DNA from: Prado023 sp963700395
GTDB lineage: Bacteria; Actinomycetota; Actinomycetes; S36-B12; CAIYMF01
Assembly (NCBI GenBank): GCA_963700395.1
Contig: CAVOXI010000001.1
Span: forward strand, 806,001 to 870,000
Length of the DNA stretch: 64,000 nucleotides
Direction: 5' to 3'
Made by a program: the position numbers and the translations under genes. Below the pieces are notes generated by a model. That model worked only from the letters and a program-made list of their open reading frames with translations, did not search any database and had not been told where the DNA came from. How positions within the stretch are numbered: position 1 is the first letter of the stretch; every line of letters starts with the position of its first letter. Shown in pieces: positions 36,661-45,818 of the stretch.

Positions 36661-37207
36661 CGGTAGGTCCTCACCTCGGGGACACCCACTGTATCCGTGT
36701 CCCGCAGGGGATCCGGCCACTCATCACGGCCGAGCGCGGCACCGAGCCCGCGGTCGTGGCCGGATCCGTGGGGATGCCGGCACGACCACGGGCCTAGTCC
36801 GACACTGGTGCGGCGAACCTGACCTCCAGCCCTTTCCACCGGTGGGGGTGCTCGTGCTCTCCCAGTACGTCGAGCCGGCTTACGCGATGCGGGTGGACCG
36901 ACGCAGGAGCGTGCGGCAGATCACCGCGATGCCGCAGACCGCGTGGGCGCTCGTCTGATCCCCACCGGTGCCTCTGGGTGCTTCGCTGGAGTGTTCGGCA
37001 GGCGAACGGCGTGGCCTCAGATCCGTGGCAGCACGGACCCGGTGCGGGTGGAATCCCCGATCTGCGGACGCACGCGCGGGTCGATCGTGGGCGCAGCCCT
37101 CCCAGACAGGGGGGCCCAGCTGGGGAGCGAACTCATGGCAGTCCCAGCACTCATGACGTTCCGCCGCTGACTCCGCGGGGCGCCCCGGTCGAACAGAAGG
37201 GATCAGG
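36661..37207 (+). other. Gene-poor region with a response-regulator remnant
   Basis: 547 bases between the SIS gene and a secreted protein gene. It contains no full-length gene. The only protein similarity seen is the fragment listed separately at 36842-36958. The remainder is GC-rich without repeats or hairpins that stood out. Confidence 0.5.
36842..36958 (+). pseudogene. Remnant of a NarL-type response regulator receiver
   Basis: The frame reads VGVLVLSQYVEPAYAMRV and then degenerates to a stop at 36958. LVLSQYVEPAYA is the characteristic strand-4/helix-4 segment of LuxR/NarL-type response regulators. The segment before it (phospho-acceptor) and after it (DNA-binding HTH) is missing. About 16 residues remain recognisable, so the gene is a relic. 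Confidence 0.5.
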
Positions 37208-37916
37208 ATGATGACGAACAACAAGGAACACCGCAGCGTTGGTCGAGCGTGGGCAATGGCGCTGACTGGCGCAGCACTCACCTGCGCCGCGCTGCTCAGC
37301 GGCGGTGCAGCGGGCGCGACCCCGGCGGGCGGGTACGGCACCCAGGAAGTCGACCAGAGCCAGCTGGTGCCCAGCACGCTGGACTCGGCGTTCGCGCCGT
37401 TCGACTGCCGGATGGCTGCCCACCGGCCCGGTCTGCACGGGCGAGCGGCACCTGGACGAGGACTGGGTGCAGGTCGACGACTTCGGGTGCGAGGTGCCGT
37501 TGTTCGACAAGTTCGTGGACGACCGGTACTCGACCCGGTACTACGACCGCGACAACCTCAACTACTTCCGGAAAGTCCGGATCGACTCAGCCGACCACCT
37601 CGCCCTGGGCCCGTCCGGTCCGGGCACAGCGACGATCAGCACCCAGGGACGCTTCACCGAGGCCTTCGCCGTGCCTGGTGACGAGCGCACGAGGACGATC
37701 ACCACGTCGGGCGTCCTGTGGGACGTTCGACCCACGAACGGTAGTCCGGTGCTGCGGATCACCGGCACGCTGGTCGAGCCGTACGACGGCCCGGCGACGT
37801 TGACCGGACACCGGATCCTCAACGGCGTGCACACGCACTACGAGGACGCCCCCCTGGATGACGTGCTGCCGTGGGAGACGTTCGCTGCGGCCGTGTGCCA
37901 GGCCGCGGTGGGGTGA
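37208..37916 (+). CDS. Secreted protein of unknown function, apparent frameshift
   Basis: An N-terminal Sec signal peptide is clear: basic start KEHRSVGRAW, hydrophobic AMALTGAALTCAALLSGG and cleavage near AAGATPA. The mature part begins AGGYGTQEVDQSQLVPSTL. One extra base near 37410 (at TGCCGG) breaks the frame, after which GPVCTGERHLDEDWVQVDDFGCEV and RTITTSGVLWDVRPTNG continue to a stop at 37916. Corrected length is about 235 residues with four or five Cys, probably disulfide-bonded outside the cell. No family was recognised. Confidence 0.65.
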
Positions 37917-37994
37917 CCAGCCCCGGCGTCGATCCCCTTGGCGGGGCGACCCAGCCCATGGCAGCGGAAGCGGATGACAGAGGAGGGTGACGCC

Positions 37995-38366
37995 GTGACA
38001 CTTGCCCCTGTCCGCCGCACGCTACTGATCGTGGACGACCACGACGGGTTCCGGGGGGTCGCGCGCGCCCTGCTCGAGGGCGATGATTTCGAGGTTGTCG
38101 GGGAGGCGTCGGACGGCGCGGCAGCGGTGGAGCAGTCGCGTCGCCTGTCGCCGGCAGTGGTCCTGCTGGACGTGCACCTGCCTGACCATGATGGATTCGA
38201 GGTGAGCGCACGCCTGGCCCGGTTGAGCCAGCCGCCGCTTGTCGTGCTCACGTCGAGCCGTCCGGTCGCCGACCTGCGACGGCGGCTGTCCTCCACTCAT
38301 GCAGCAGGCTTCGTGCCGAAGGACGAGCTGTCCGCGGGGTCGCTGGCCGAGGTGCTGTCGCGGTGA
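37995..38366 (+). CDS. Single-domain response regulator (receiver only)
   Basis: A 123-residue CheY-like protein from GTG 37995, with AGGAGGG seven bases upstream. Acidic pocket LLIVDDHDGF, phospho-acceptor Asp59 in VVLLDVHLPDHDG, Thr/Ser switch in VVLTSSR and Lys in FVPKDEL are all present. There is no DNA-binding output domain; the protein ends shortly after the last helix. Its stop overlaps the next kinase gene (GTGA), so it belongs to the four-gene cluster 37995-41567. It could act as a phosphate shuttle or as a sink. Confidence 0.85.
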   Translation: MTLAPVRRTLLIVDDHDGFRGVARALLEGDDFEVVGEASDGAAAVEQSRRLSPAVVLLDVHLPDHDGFEVSARLARLSQPPLVVLTSSRPVADLRRRLSSTHAAGFVPKDELSAGSLAEVLSR

Positions 38367-39763
38367 CGCGATGGACGATCGCCGGGATCGTGGGCGCGCT
38401 CGCCTTCACGGCGATGGTCGAGTGGGCGATCGGCGCTGGTGGGTGGCCAGCGCTTGCGGACGCGGCGGCGGGCTTGTCCCTGCTCCTCCTCGGGATCGTG
38501 ACACGCACCGAATCGGCCCGGTATTCCTCGGCCTGCGCCGCAGCGGGGGCCGCGTGGCTGCTGTCGGGCCTTGCTCCGGGGGCGACGTGGGTGCATCGCC
38601 CGCTGGTCGTGTGGGTGGTGCTGTCATTCCCCAACGGGAGGCTGCGCTCGCGCAGCGCGGTCGTCGTCCTGGTGGCCTCGCTCTGCATCGCCATCCCAGC
38701 GCTGGCGACCGCTACGTGGGCCATGGCCGTGGTAGGTGCCGGTCTTGCATGCCTTGGGCTCGCTGATCTGCACCGCACCCGGGGGTGGCCGAGCCCGTCG
38801 GGTCGGGCTCGGGGATGGGCTTCTGTGTCGATCGGCTCGGCGTTCCTGCTCCCGCTCGGGGCTCAGGTGGTAGGGGAAGTCGGCGGACCCGCCTTGCCGC
38901 CTGAGGCCCAGGAGGTCGCCTACGCGGCCCTGATCGCCGTCGCCGGGTTGGTGCTGCTGGCCGCGGAATCCGGCGGGGATCGCCTTGGGCTCGAGGCCGT
39001 GATCGCGCTGGCCGAGGACGCCGACGTGGAGACGACGCTGACGGGGCTGCGCACGCGCGCCGGCGATGTCAGGGATCCGGCGACGCAGCGGGCGTTCGAT
39101 GCGGCGGTCGCGTTGCTCGAGCGGAACCGGCTCGGGCAGCGCGACCTCGCCGCCGCTGTGGAGCAGGCACGACGCTCCCGGCGGCGGCTGGTGAACGTGA
39201 CCGTGGTCGAGCGGCGAACCCTTCGCCGGAAGCTGGCGGAACGCGTTCGCCCTCTCCTGCCCGAGATCGACGCCACGCTGTGCGGGGTCTCGACCGACGA
39301 TCCGGCGATCACCGAGCTGGTCACGCGATGCCGTGCCGAGGTGGTCGGCATCGGCGCGGACCTCAACAGCCTCGCCGACGGCCTGCACCCGGCCCGGCTG
39401 GCTGAGTCCGGTCTCGCTGGTGTCGAGGAGGTGCTGTCAGCGGGACCCGCCGAGGTCCAGGTTCGGCTGCCCTGCGGGCGATACCCGCTCGAGGTGGAGG
39501 CGGCGATCTGGTACGCCTGCGCCGAGGCCGTGACGAACGCGATCAAGCATGGTCAGGCCGCACGCGTGCTCATCGAGGGCTGGCAGGACGCGGGCTGGCT
39601 GACGGTCGATGTCCGTGACGACGGTGTGGGAGGAGCTGTCCTGACGGGGTCCGGAGGGCTGTCCGGGCTCGCGGACAGGGTCGCCGCCCTGGACGGGACG
39701 TTGGGCATCGACAGTGCCCTGGGACGCGGGACGACGTTGCGCGTCAGGCTGCCCGTGCCATGA
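38363..39763 (+). CDS. Histidine-kinase-like membrane protein lacking the phospho-acceptor His
   Basis: A 466-residue protein. About six hydrophobic helices in the first 200 residues are followed by a helical linker and a HisKA_3-like dimerisation segment, ERRTLRRKLAERVRPLLPEI (residues 283-302). In HPK7 kinases this place reads ERRRIARELHDG; here no His is present. The HATPase is intact: N-box AEAVTNAIKHGQA (Asn392), G1 VRDDGVGGAV and G2 GGLSGLADRVAALDGTLG followed by GRGTTLRVRLP. It therefore should bind ATP but cannot phosphorylate itself at the canonical site. It overlaps both neighbours by four bases, and the next gene has the complementary defect. Confidence 0.82.
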   Translation: MTRWTIAGIVGALAFTAMVEWAIGAGGWPALADAAAGLSLLLLGIVTRTESARYSSACAAAGAAWLLSGLAPGATWVHRPLVVWVVLSFPNGRLRSRSAVVVLVASLCIAIPALATATWAMAVVGAGLACLGLADLHRTRGWPSPSGRARGWASVSIGSAFLLPLGAQVVGEVGGPALPPEAQEVAYAALIAVAGLVLLAAESGGDRLGLEAVIALAEDADVETTLTGLRTRAGDVRDPATQRAFDAAVALLERNRLGQRDLAAAVEQARRSRRRLVNVTVVERRTLRRKLAERVRPLLPEIDATLCGVSTDDPAITELVTRCRAEVVGIGADLNSLADGLHPARLAESGLAGVEEVLSAGPAEVQVRLPCGRYPLEVEAAIWYACAEAVTNAIKHGQAARVLIEGWQDAGWLTVDVRDDGVGGAVLTGSGGLSGLADRVAALDGTLGIDSALGRGTTLRVRLPVP

Positions 39764-41442
39764 CGCTGGGAAGGGCAGCCTCGTGGCTTCTGGGCATGGC
39801 GGTCGCGCTGACCGCCGCAGCGTTGATTCGTGCTGAGTCCTCATCGACCTGGGCCGGACGTTCGGACCTGGTGTGGTGGATCGACGTGCTGGCGGCGACT
39901 GCCCTTGTGACGGCGTCGGTCATGTGCGAGCGGCTGACGGTGCCGGTCGTGACCTGGGTGGCCGGGGCGATCTGGCTCCTGCCGGACCTGGCAGGAGTCC
40001 GCACGCTCGCCCCGGCGATCGCCACCGCCCTGGACGCGTCTGCGTGGGTCCTTCCCGGGCTGATCGTCCTGACCCTCGCGAGTGCATCGGGGCTGCCGCT
40101 GCGCAGTCGGCCGGCCAGCCTGGTGGCCGCGGGCACAGCGCTGGGCGGCGTCGACCGCATCGTCGCGACGAACCCCTTCGTGGAGGTGGAGTGCTGGCAC
40201 GTGTGCCGGGACAACCCTCTGGCCTGGCAGCCCGCTGAGCCGATCGCGCACCTGATCGCGTGGCTGGCGGCCGCCTTCGTGGCAATCGCTTTGGTCCTCC
40301 TGCTTGTGGATCCCCGCGTGCGCCGGGTGCGACAGCCGGCTGCGCTGACGACGGTCTCTGCGACCTGCCTGCTCCTGCCCCTGGTCACCCCCTCCCCGGG
40401 CCCCGTGTCGCCATGGGCGGTCGCCACGCACCTCGCGGCCGGCGTGGCAGCGGCGCTCCTGGGGGTATGGCTGGTTGCCGACGAGATCCGGCAGGTCCTG
40501 CTGCGGCACCGATTCGCGGCGCTGGTCGTGGACCTGAGTCACGCTCCGGCGCCTGGACATTTCGCCGAGGCACTCCGGATCGAGCTCGCCGATCCTGGAC
40601 TGCTGGTGGGCTACTGGGTGCCCGAACCGGGCTGCTTCGTCGACGGCGAGGGCGTTCCGGTCTCCACTCCGAGGCCCGATGGGCACCGGGTCATCTCGGT
40701 GACCCGAGCGGGGAGCCAACTGGCCGTCCTCGGCCACTCGCGTGGGGTCGACCCGGCACGAGTGGATCGGGCCCTGGGCCCGGCGATGCGCCTCGCGATG
40801 GAGAACGACCGGTTGCGTGCGGCAGTGCTGTTCGAGTTGCGCGAGGTCGACCAGTCGCGTCGACGCATCCTCGAACGCGCGCAGGAGGAGCGACGTCGGC
40901 TCGAGCGCAACCTTCACGACAGCGCGCAGCAGCGAGTTGTGTCGTTGATCCTGACCCTCAGGATGATCGCCGGCCGCGCCCAGGCAGCCGATCGCGTCGC
41001 AGCGTACGAGGGTGCCGACCTGGCTGCTCAGTTGCTCGACCGCTTGCGGCAGGTCGCGCGCGGGATCCATCCTGTGGTCGTGGCGGACTCAGGCTTGGCT
41101 GGTGCGTTGGCCGACCTCGCGGAGAACTCCACCGACGTGCCGGTCGAGGTGCACGTCGCAGCGGAGATCGGGCTGTCGGCGCTGGCCCAGTCGACCGCAT
41201 ACGAGTTCGTGGCCACTGCGCTGGCCGATGCCCGGGCCGCGGATGCAACCTCCCTGACCGTGCACTCGACTGGCACGGGGAAGGCCATCCTCGTCGGGGT
41301 CGATCACGACGCCGCTCGGTCACCCGACACCGTCGACCTGGATGGGGTCGCCGTGCACGCCGAGGCGCTGGCCGGACGAGTCACCATCGAGGGCGAGCCA
41401 GGAAGATGGCACGTGGCCATGGAGTTGCCGTGCGGGTCGTGA
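39760..41442 (+). CDS. Histidine kinase with acceptor His but degenerate ATP-binding domain
   Basis: A 560-residue membrane kinase homologue. About eight hydrophobic helices fill the first 230 residues, then a GAF-like region and a coiled segment lead to EERRRLERNLHDSAQQRVV with acceptor His386, an intact HisKA_3 site. The C-terminal domain is decayed as an ATPase: the N-box place reads ATALADARAADA without the Asn/Lys/His pattern, the G1 place reads VGVDHDAARSP instead of DDGVGG, and the glycine-rich lid is missing (EPGRWHVAMELP). It should need another kinase for phosphorylation; the adjacent HATPase-intact homologue is the obvious candidate. Its ATG overlaps the upstream stop (ATGA). Confidence 0.82.
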   Translation: MTLGRAASWLLGMAVALTAAALIRAESSSTWAGRSDLVWWIDVLAATALVTASVMCERLTVPVVTWVAGAIWLLPDLAGVRTLAPAIATALDASAWVLPGLIVLTLASASGLPLRSRPASLVAAGTALGGVDRIVATNPFVEVECWHVCRDNPLAWQPAEPIAHLIAWLAAAFVAIALVLLLVDPRVRRVRQPAALTTVSATCLLLPLVTPSPGPVSPWAVATHLAAGVAAALLGVWLVADEIRQVLLRHRFAALVVDLSHAPAPGHFAEALRIELADPGLLVGYWVPEPGCFVDGEGVPVSTPRPDGHRVISVTRAGSQLAVLGHSRGVDPARVDRALGPAMRLAMENDRLRAAVLFELREVDQSRRRILERAQEERRRLERNLHDSAQQRVVSLILTLRMIAGRAQAADRVAAYEGADLAAQLLDRLRQVARGIHPVVVADSGLAGALADLAENSTDVPVEVHVAAEIGLSALAQSTAYEFVATALADARAADATSLTVHSTGTGKAILVGVDHDAARSPDTVDLDGVAVHAEALAGRVTIEGEPGRWHVAMELPCGS

Positions 41443-41567
41443 TCGCCGATGACGCGGCGCTGGTGCGCGCCGGGCTGGCCGCGATGCTGGCCGACGGGGG
41501 GATCGAGGTGGTGGCCGAGGCGACCGACGCGCAGTCGCTGCAGCACGCGAGGCGCAACGGGCCGTGC
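41430..41567 (+). pseudogene. Truncated NarL-type response regulator (N-terminal receiver fragment)
   Basis: GTG 41430 lies inside the end of the preceding kinase gene (13-base overlap). VRVVIADDAALVRAGLAAML and GIEVVAEATDAQSLQHARRNG form the first half of a NarL-family receiver. The match ends near 41567, before the phospho-acceptor Asp; the sequence then belongs to a transporter-type binding protein remnant. The kinase cluster has thus lost its DNA-binding regulator at this place, through deletion or misassembly. Confidence 0.65.
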
Positions 41568-42659
41568 TCGCCGACCCCGACGTGCGACGCAGCCTGGAGG
41601 ACATGGCCGGCGCGGGGCTCGAGGGCGTTGCCCTGCTCGCTGACGAACTTCGGATGCCGCGTCGGGGTCCAAGGGCCTCTGCTGTCACCTGAGGACTACG
41701 AGGGCGCGGCGTTCCGGACCGTGCCCTCGGACATCCAGAGGGAGGGCCTCGAAGCCCTCGGGGCGGTACCGACGTCGTCCGCCATGCAGCCCACCATGGA
41801 CGGTGCCGAGCTCATGTGGTGGACCATCGTGGTCAACCAGTTCTACAAGTACGTCCCCTTCCCGACCATCAACACCCCCCTATGGCCCCGCTCGGTCGTC
41901 CTGGTGGCCGACCCTGAGTCGATGAAGGGCCTAAGCAGGCAGGTCCGGGAGTGGATCGACACGGCCGCACAGGACGCCGCCACCTGGTCGCTGGCGCACG
42001 CCCGTGACCGCGAGGCGGACGAGATCGCCGCAGTATGCAGGGGCGGGGCGAGGATCGCGGCGGCCACGCCCACTCAGATCGAGGCCCTCAAGGCGCGCGT
42101 GCAGCCCGTCTACGAGCGCCTGGCCAAGGACCCGGGCACCGCGGAGATGTTCAGACGCGTCGAGCGGCTCGCGGCGGGCGCGCCCGAGGACGAGCCGGCA
42201 CCTATTCCTACGGGCTGCGAGTTCCGGCCCGGGGACGAGGCCCGCGCACCTGACGTTCCGGCCCGGTTGACCGCCCCTGGCGACCCCGGTGACCTTCCCC
42301 AGGGCGTGTACCGCTTCGAACTCACGCCCGAGTACCTCCGTGGCGCGGGCCTTCCTGAAGGAGATGTGCGCGGGAACGCCGGCATCATGACCTACAGGCT
42401 CAAGGACGGTCGCTGGTCCTACGAGCAGAAGCCCTTCTACGACAACATCGGAATGACGACCTGCGAGGGGTACTACGACGTCAACGGCGCCACCTTCACC
42501 GCTTCGGTGGTGACGACCTACGTGTCCGGCACGTGCGCTGAGCAACTCTGGACCGCAACCTGGGCGTTCCACGGGGACACCCTCACCTGGGCTGACGTGA
42601 GCATCGCTGACCTGGCCCCCGTCTTCGCTGGTGAGCACGGCTGGCGCAAGATCGCCTGA
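41548..42659 (+). pseudogene. N-terminally truncated TRAP/DctP-type solute-binding protein
   Basis: About 360 residues without a signal peptide or start. QRAVLADPDVRRSLEDMAG is in one frame; from about 41650 another frame carries GPLLSPEDYEGAAFRTVPSD, LEALGAVPTSSAMQPTMDG, VVNQFYKYVPFPTINTPLWP and LKARVQPVYERLAKDPGT, all typical of the C-terminal lobe of DctP-family periplasmic binding proteins. A lipocalin-like extension follows (LPQGVYRFELTPEYLRGAG, YRLKDGRWSYEQ, GYYDVNGATFTAS). The N-terminal lobe is missing and no TRAP permease genes are adjacent. It looks like a gene remnant joined to the response regulator fragment. Confidence 0.6.
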
Positions 42660-42916
42660 GCCGCGGGGAACGCCGCAGGAGCCCACAGCGAACCTCACTG
42701 GCCACCTGCCCGCAGGGCCAGCGGCGGCTGTGATCGGGCAGGTCCGTCCGGCGCCAGAACTGTTGAGCGACGCCCAGGATCCCCGTGCTACCTCGCACCC
42801 CTGGGGCGAGTTGTCCCGGATGTGCCCGGCAGGTCGGCGTCGGAGGATCAAGGGGTCGGAACCCCGACAGCCACCAAGTCCCGGATCCCGGGACTGCCTT
42901 CAAAGGAGTGTGCGCA

Positions 42917-43303
42917 ATGCAGCCTCGTCGCTTCGCCAGGTTCGCCCGTATCGCCGCCGTCGCGGGCACGGCACTTGCAGTGGGCGCGCTTGCACCGGGT
43001 GCCGGTGCCGCGCCCATCGGTCAGACGGCCAACTCCTCCGTAGGGGAGTCGGCCTACAGCGCCCAGGTCGCCCAGGCCACCCGCCAATGGGCGCACAGGA
43101 GCCCTGGCAAGCCAACCCGGATCAATGTCACGGTCGCCTGGAAGCGCACCTACATGGGCGGTTGGGCGAAGTTCGCCGAGGAGCACGGGATTCCCATCGC
43201 AAAGGGCAACGGGAGCAAGCCGACTGTCTCTGATTCCTCTGCCGCCCGGCCTCCCATGTTCGACGAATCGTGGCGGGCGTACCGGTCGGGTGAGCGTGGC
43301 TGA
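42917..43303 (+). CDS. Small secreted protein of unknown function
   Basis: A 128-residue precursor with AAGGAG eight bases before ATG 42917. The signal peptide has a basic start QPRRFARFARI, a core AAVAGTALAVGALAPG and a cleavage site near GAGAAP. The mature part, about 95 residues, has no Cys and is rich in Ser, Trp, Lys and Gly (INVTVAWKRTYMGGWAKFAEE). It has no recognised family. Good signal peptide and ribosome-binding site make it a real gene; expression as a small cell-wall or extracellular protein is expected. Confidence 0.6.
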   Translation: MQPRRFARFARIAAVAGTALAVGALAPGAGAAPIGQTANSSVGESAYSAQVAQATRQWAHRSPGKPTRINVTVAWKRTYMGGWAKFAEEHGIPIAKGNGSKPTVSDSSAARPPMFDESWRAYRSGERG

Positions 43304-43500
43304 GCGACGTGACCTCAGACCGGAGGTCGGCGGATGGGGTAGGTGGCGTCGAACGTGACATCGAGGGGCGTCGCCGACCGCTGGCGATGCCCGCGTTCAC
43401 CCCTTTCCAGATATCTCGAGGTCGGTCCACACTCGCCTCACGTTGGCCTCCGCTACTTGCCTTGCCCAGGCATCGGACGGCCCGAGGCGGGGGTAGGAGC

Positions 43501-44568
43501 ATGGTGAACGCGGCAGACGCCCACTCGAGCGCCACGGTCGAGCAACTCCAGGACAGGCTGTCACCGACGCCTCGGCGGGCTCGTCGAGGGCACCTGGCCG
43601 CACCCCTCTGCGTGGCCGCGCTCCTGGCCGGCTGCGCAGGGGGCCCGACCGACCCGGTCCCCTCCCCCGCCCCGTCCGGATCCCTCGGCGCCGAGGTCCC
43701 GGCCGACGCCATAGCCGAGCTGATGCCCACCGACCTCCAGGCCGAGACCTACTACGACATGGATCGCGTCGCGTGGGAGAACCTGCGGGAGACCGCCACC
43801 TCGATGCCCTGGCGCATGGTCCACGCCGGAGGTGTGCAGCAGGCCGCCGCCTGCATCGGGCAGGGCGCGCCCACGGTTGTCTACATCAACGGGTGGGATG
43901 CCCCGGCGGCGGAGCACTGGTCGTTGGCGGCCGCGCAGCAGGCCGAATCCAACCGGGTCTGCATGTTCGACCGACCGGGGATGGGGTTGTCACCCGCCCG
44001 GCGCGGTGCCGCCCCGCACAGCACCCCCGAACAACACGCCCAGGAGATGCTCGACATGCTGGCGGTTCAGGGCGAAACCGGCCCCTTCATCCTGGTCCCG
44101 TGGTCCTACGGTGGACTGGTCGCACGAGCGGCCGCCACCCAACGCCCCGACCAGGTCGCCGGGATGGTCCTGGTGGACGCGTCGTCCCCACTTCAGGAGG
44201 GGTGGGACGAACCGCTGCAGGGAGAGGACGGGATCGTCGACGCCGACACGATCACCAGCACCGTCGGTGAGGGGCCCAAGATGGGCAACAGGCCCGTGAT
44301 CGTGCTGCAGGCCGGTATCGAGGACCCGGAGACCCCGCCCGAGTTCGTGACACAGTGGCGGGACCTGCAACGCCAGGCAGCCACGATCTCGGCCAACTCC
44401 CTGCACGCGGTCGTCGACGGATCCGACCACGCGATCCCGATCCGCAACCCGGCCGCGGTTGTCGCCGCCACCACAGCGGTCGCCGACTCCGTCCGCGCCA
44501 ACAACGCCACCCTGCCGGCCTGCCCCGAGGACCTGGAGGCTGCCGGCGTCACCTGCTCAGCGGACTGA
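43501..44568 (+). CDS. Lipoprotein alpha/beta hydrolase
   Basis: A 355-residue protein. A basic stretch (RRARRGHLAAPL) precedes the lipobox LLAGCAGG, so it is probably a membrane-anchored lipoprotein, with the modified Cys near residue 46. The alpha/beta hydrolase fold shows TVVYINGWDAPAAEH, NRVCMFDRPGMGLSP, the nucleophile elbow VPWSYGGLVARAAA and a candidate His in VVDGSDHAIPI. The nucleophile motif WSYGG departs from the usual GHSYGG but keeps the Ser and the following glycines. The substrate is unknown. The long N-terminus before the lipobox suggests that initiation may be downstream of ATG 43501. Confidence 0.78.
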   Translation: MVNAADAHSSATVEQLQDRLSPTPRRARRGHLAAPLCVAALLAGCAGGPTDPVPSPAPSGSLGAEVPADAIAELMPTDLQAETYYDMDRVAWENLRETATSMPWRMVHAGGVQQAAACIGQGAPTVVYINGWDAPAAEHWSLAAAQQAESNRVCMFDRPGMGLSPARRGAAPHSTPEQHAQEMLDMLAVQGETGPFILVPWSYGGLVARAAATQRPDQVAGMVLVDASSPLQEGWDEPLQGEDGIVDADTITSTVGEGPKMGNRPVIVLQAGIEDPETPPEFVTQWRDLQRQAATISANSLHAVVDGSDHAIPIRNPAAVVAATTAVADSVRANNATLPACPEDLEAAGVTCSAD

Positions 44569-44699
44569 TGGCCCTACGACGACGAGGTGACCTTGCTCAA
44601 CCGCTGCCGTTGGCCGGGGCGTGGGCTTACGACCGTGGACATCGCTCGATGCGATGGAGCGGCGGGAAGCCGGCCGGGGCGTCGCCCACGACCTGGTCC

Positions 44700-45626
44700 T
44701 CACGTCCTCACGATTCCGCGGCCGAGGTCGGCGGTTCGGCGGGCGAGCTGGCGACGATGCATCCGGTGCGCCAGCCAGACCGCGGCCAGCATGAGCGCGG
44801 CGACGTCGACGAAACCGAGGATCGAGGCCCACGGCAATTCGATGTCGCCGGCTGTGACGTTCGCATAGAACGAGCCCATCGGGGTGAGCAGCGGCCACAG
44901 GACCAGGACATTGCGGGTGATCGAGAACGCGACGGAGTACACCAGCCCCAGACCCGTGAGGAACCCTATCTCCGTGAGGCCCATGCCGTACCCCACGTGA
45001 TACAGCCCGTAGGCCACAGCCGCACCCGAGACGCCCACGACGGGACCGAACTGCTCGGTCAACCGGTTCTGGATGAAGCCCCGGAAGAACACCGACTCGA
45101 ACATCCCGACGACAAGCGCCATCACCAGCAGCGGGACCCAGTCCACCGGTTCGGGGAGCTCATAGCCCCACAGCGTCAGTGCGAACTGGACGACGGCGAA
45201 GACCAGGCCGACGACCAACGTCACCCTCAGGTTGTCGACCCGGAGCCCCACCGCTCGCAGTGACCGATGCTGGTGCCACACCGCATGCGCCACCGGCCCC
45301 ACCGTCCCCAACAGGAGGGCCGCTGCGAAGGCAAGGAACAGCCCCAGCGTCTGGTCGACGCCGAACCCGACGAATGCCAGGCGCATCAACAGGACCACAG
45401 CCAGGTACAGGACTCCGATCACCCCAAGCACCGATCGATCCGCCCCTCCACCCGACAGGACAGGCCGCACCGCCGGAACACTGACCAGGATCAGCGCGCT
45501 GGCCGCCACCACCGCGAAGTACGCCCACCCCTCGAAGAACGGCAGGAGGCACAGGGCCAGCACCACCCAACTGGCCCACACCAACGTCCGGGGTCGATCC
45601 ACGCCTGGAGACGCTGAAACGGGCAT
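44700..45626 (-). CDS. CPBP-family intramembrane metalloprotease homologue
   Basis: A 308-residue membrane protein with about eight hydrophobic helices. The CPBP/Abi motifs are ESVFFRGFIQNRL (usually EExxxR; here the first Glu pair reads ES) and YGLYHVGYG with the metal-binding His. A third motif may be ITRNVLVLWPLL near the end. Members act in protein processing or bacteriocin self-immunity. ATG 45626 has AGGTGG upstream; ATG 45659 is an alternative that lacks such a site. It is convergent with the lipoprotein hydrolase gene across 131 bases. Confidence 0.75.
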   Translation of the reverse strand: MPVSASPGVDRPRTLVWASWVVLALCLLPFFEGWAYFAVVAASALILVSVPAVRPVLSGGGADRSVLGVIGVLYLAVVLLMRLAFVGFGVDQTLGLFLAFAAALLLGTVGPVAHAVWHQHRSLRAVGLRVDNLRVTLVVGLVFAVVQFALTLWGYELPEPVDWVPLLVMALVVGMFESVFFRGFIQNRLTEQFGPVVGVSGAAVAYGLYHVGYGMGLTEIGFLTGLGLVYSVAFSITRNVLVLWPLLTPMGSFYANVTAGDIELPWASILGFVDVAALMLAAVWLAHRMHRRQLARRTADLGRGIVRT

Positions 45627-45818
45627 CCAACCCACCTCACTCACGGAGCCAGGAGGCATGATCACGCAGACCCGAGGCGGGCGACAGGGTCCAAAGTCCT
45701 GCCGTCAGTCTCGGGGTGGCGATGCAGCAACGAGTCCTGGACCTGGTTCATCGCTCGTCCTCAGGCCGCCGTTGGCCGGACCGGCATCGACAAGGGCCAA
45801 CCATCAGGCTCCATGACG

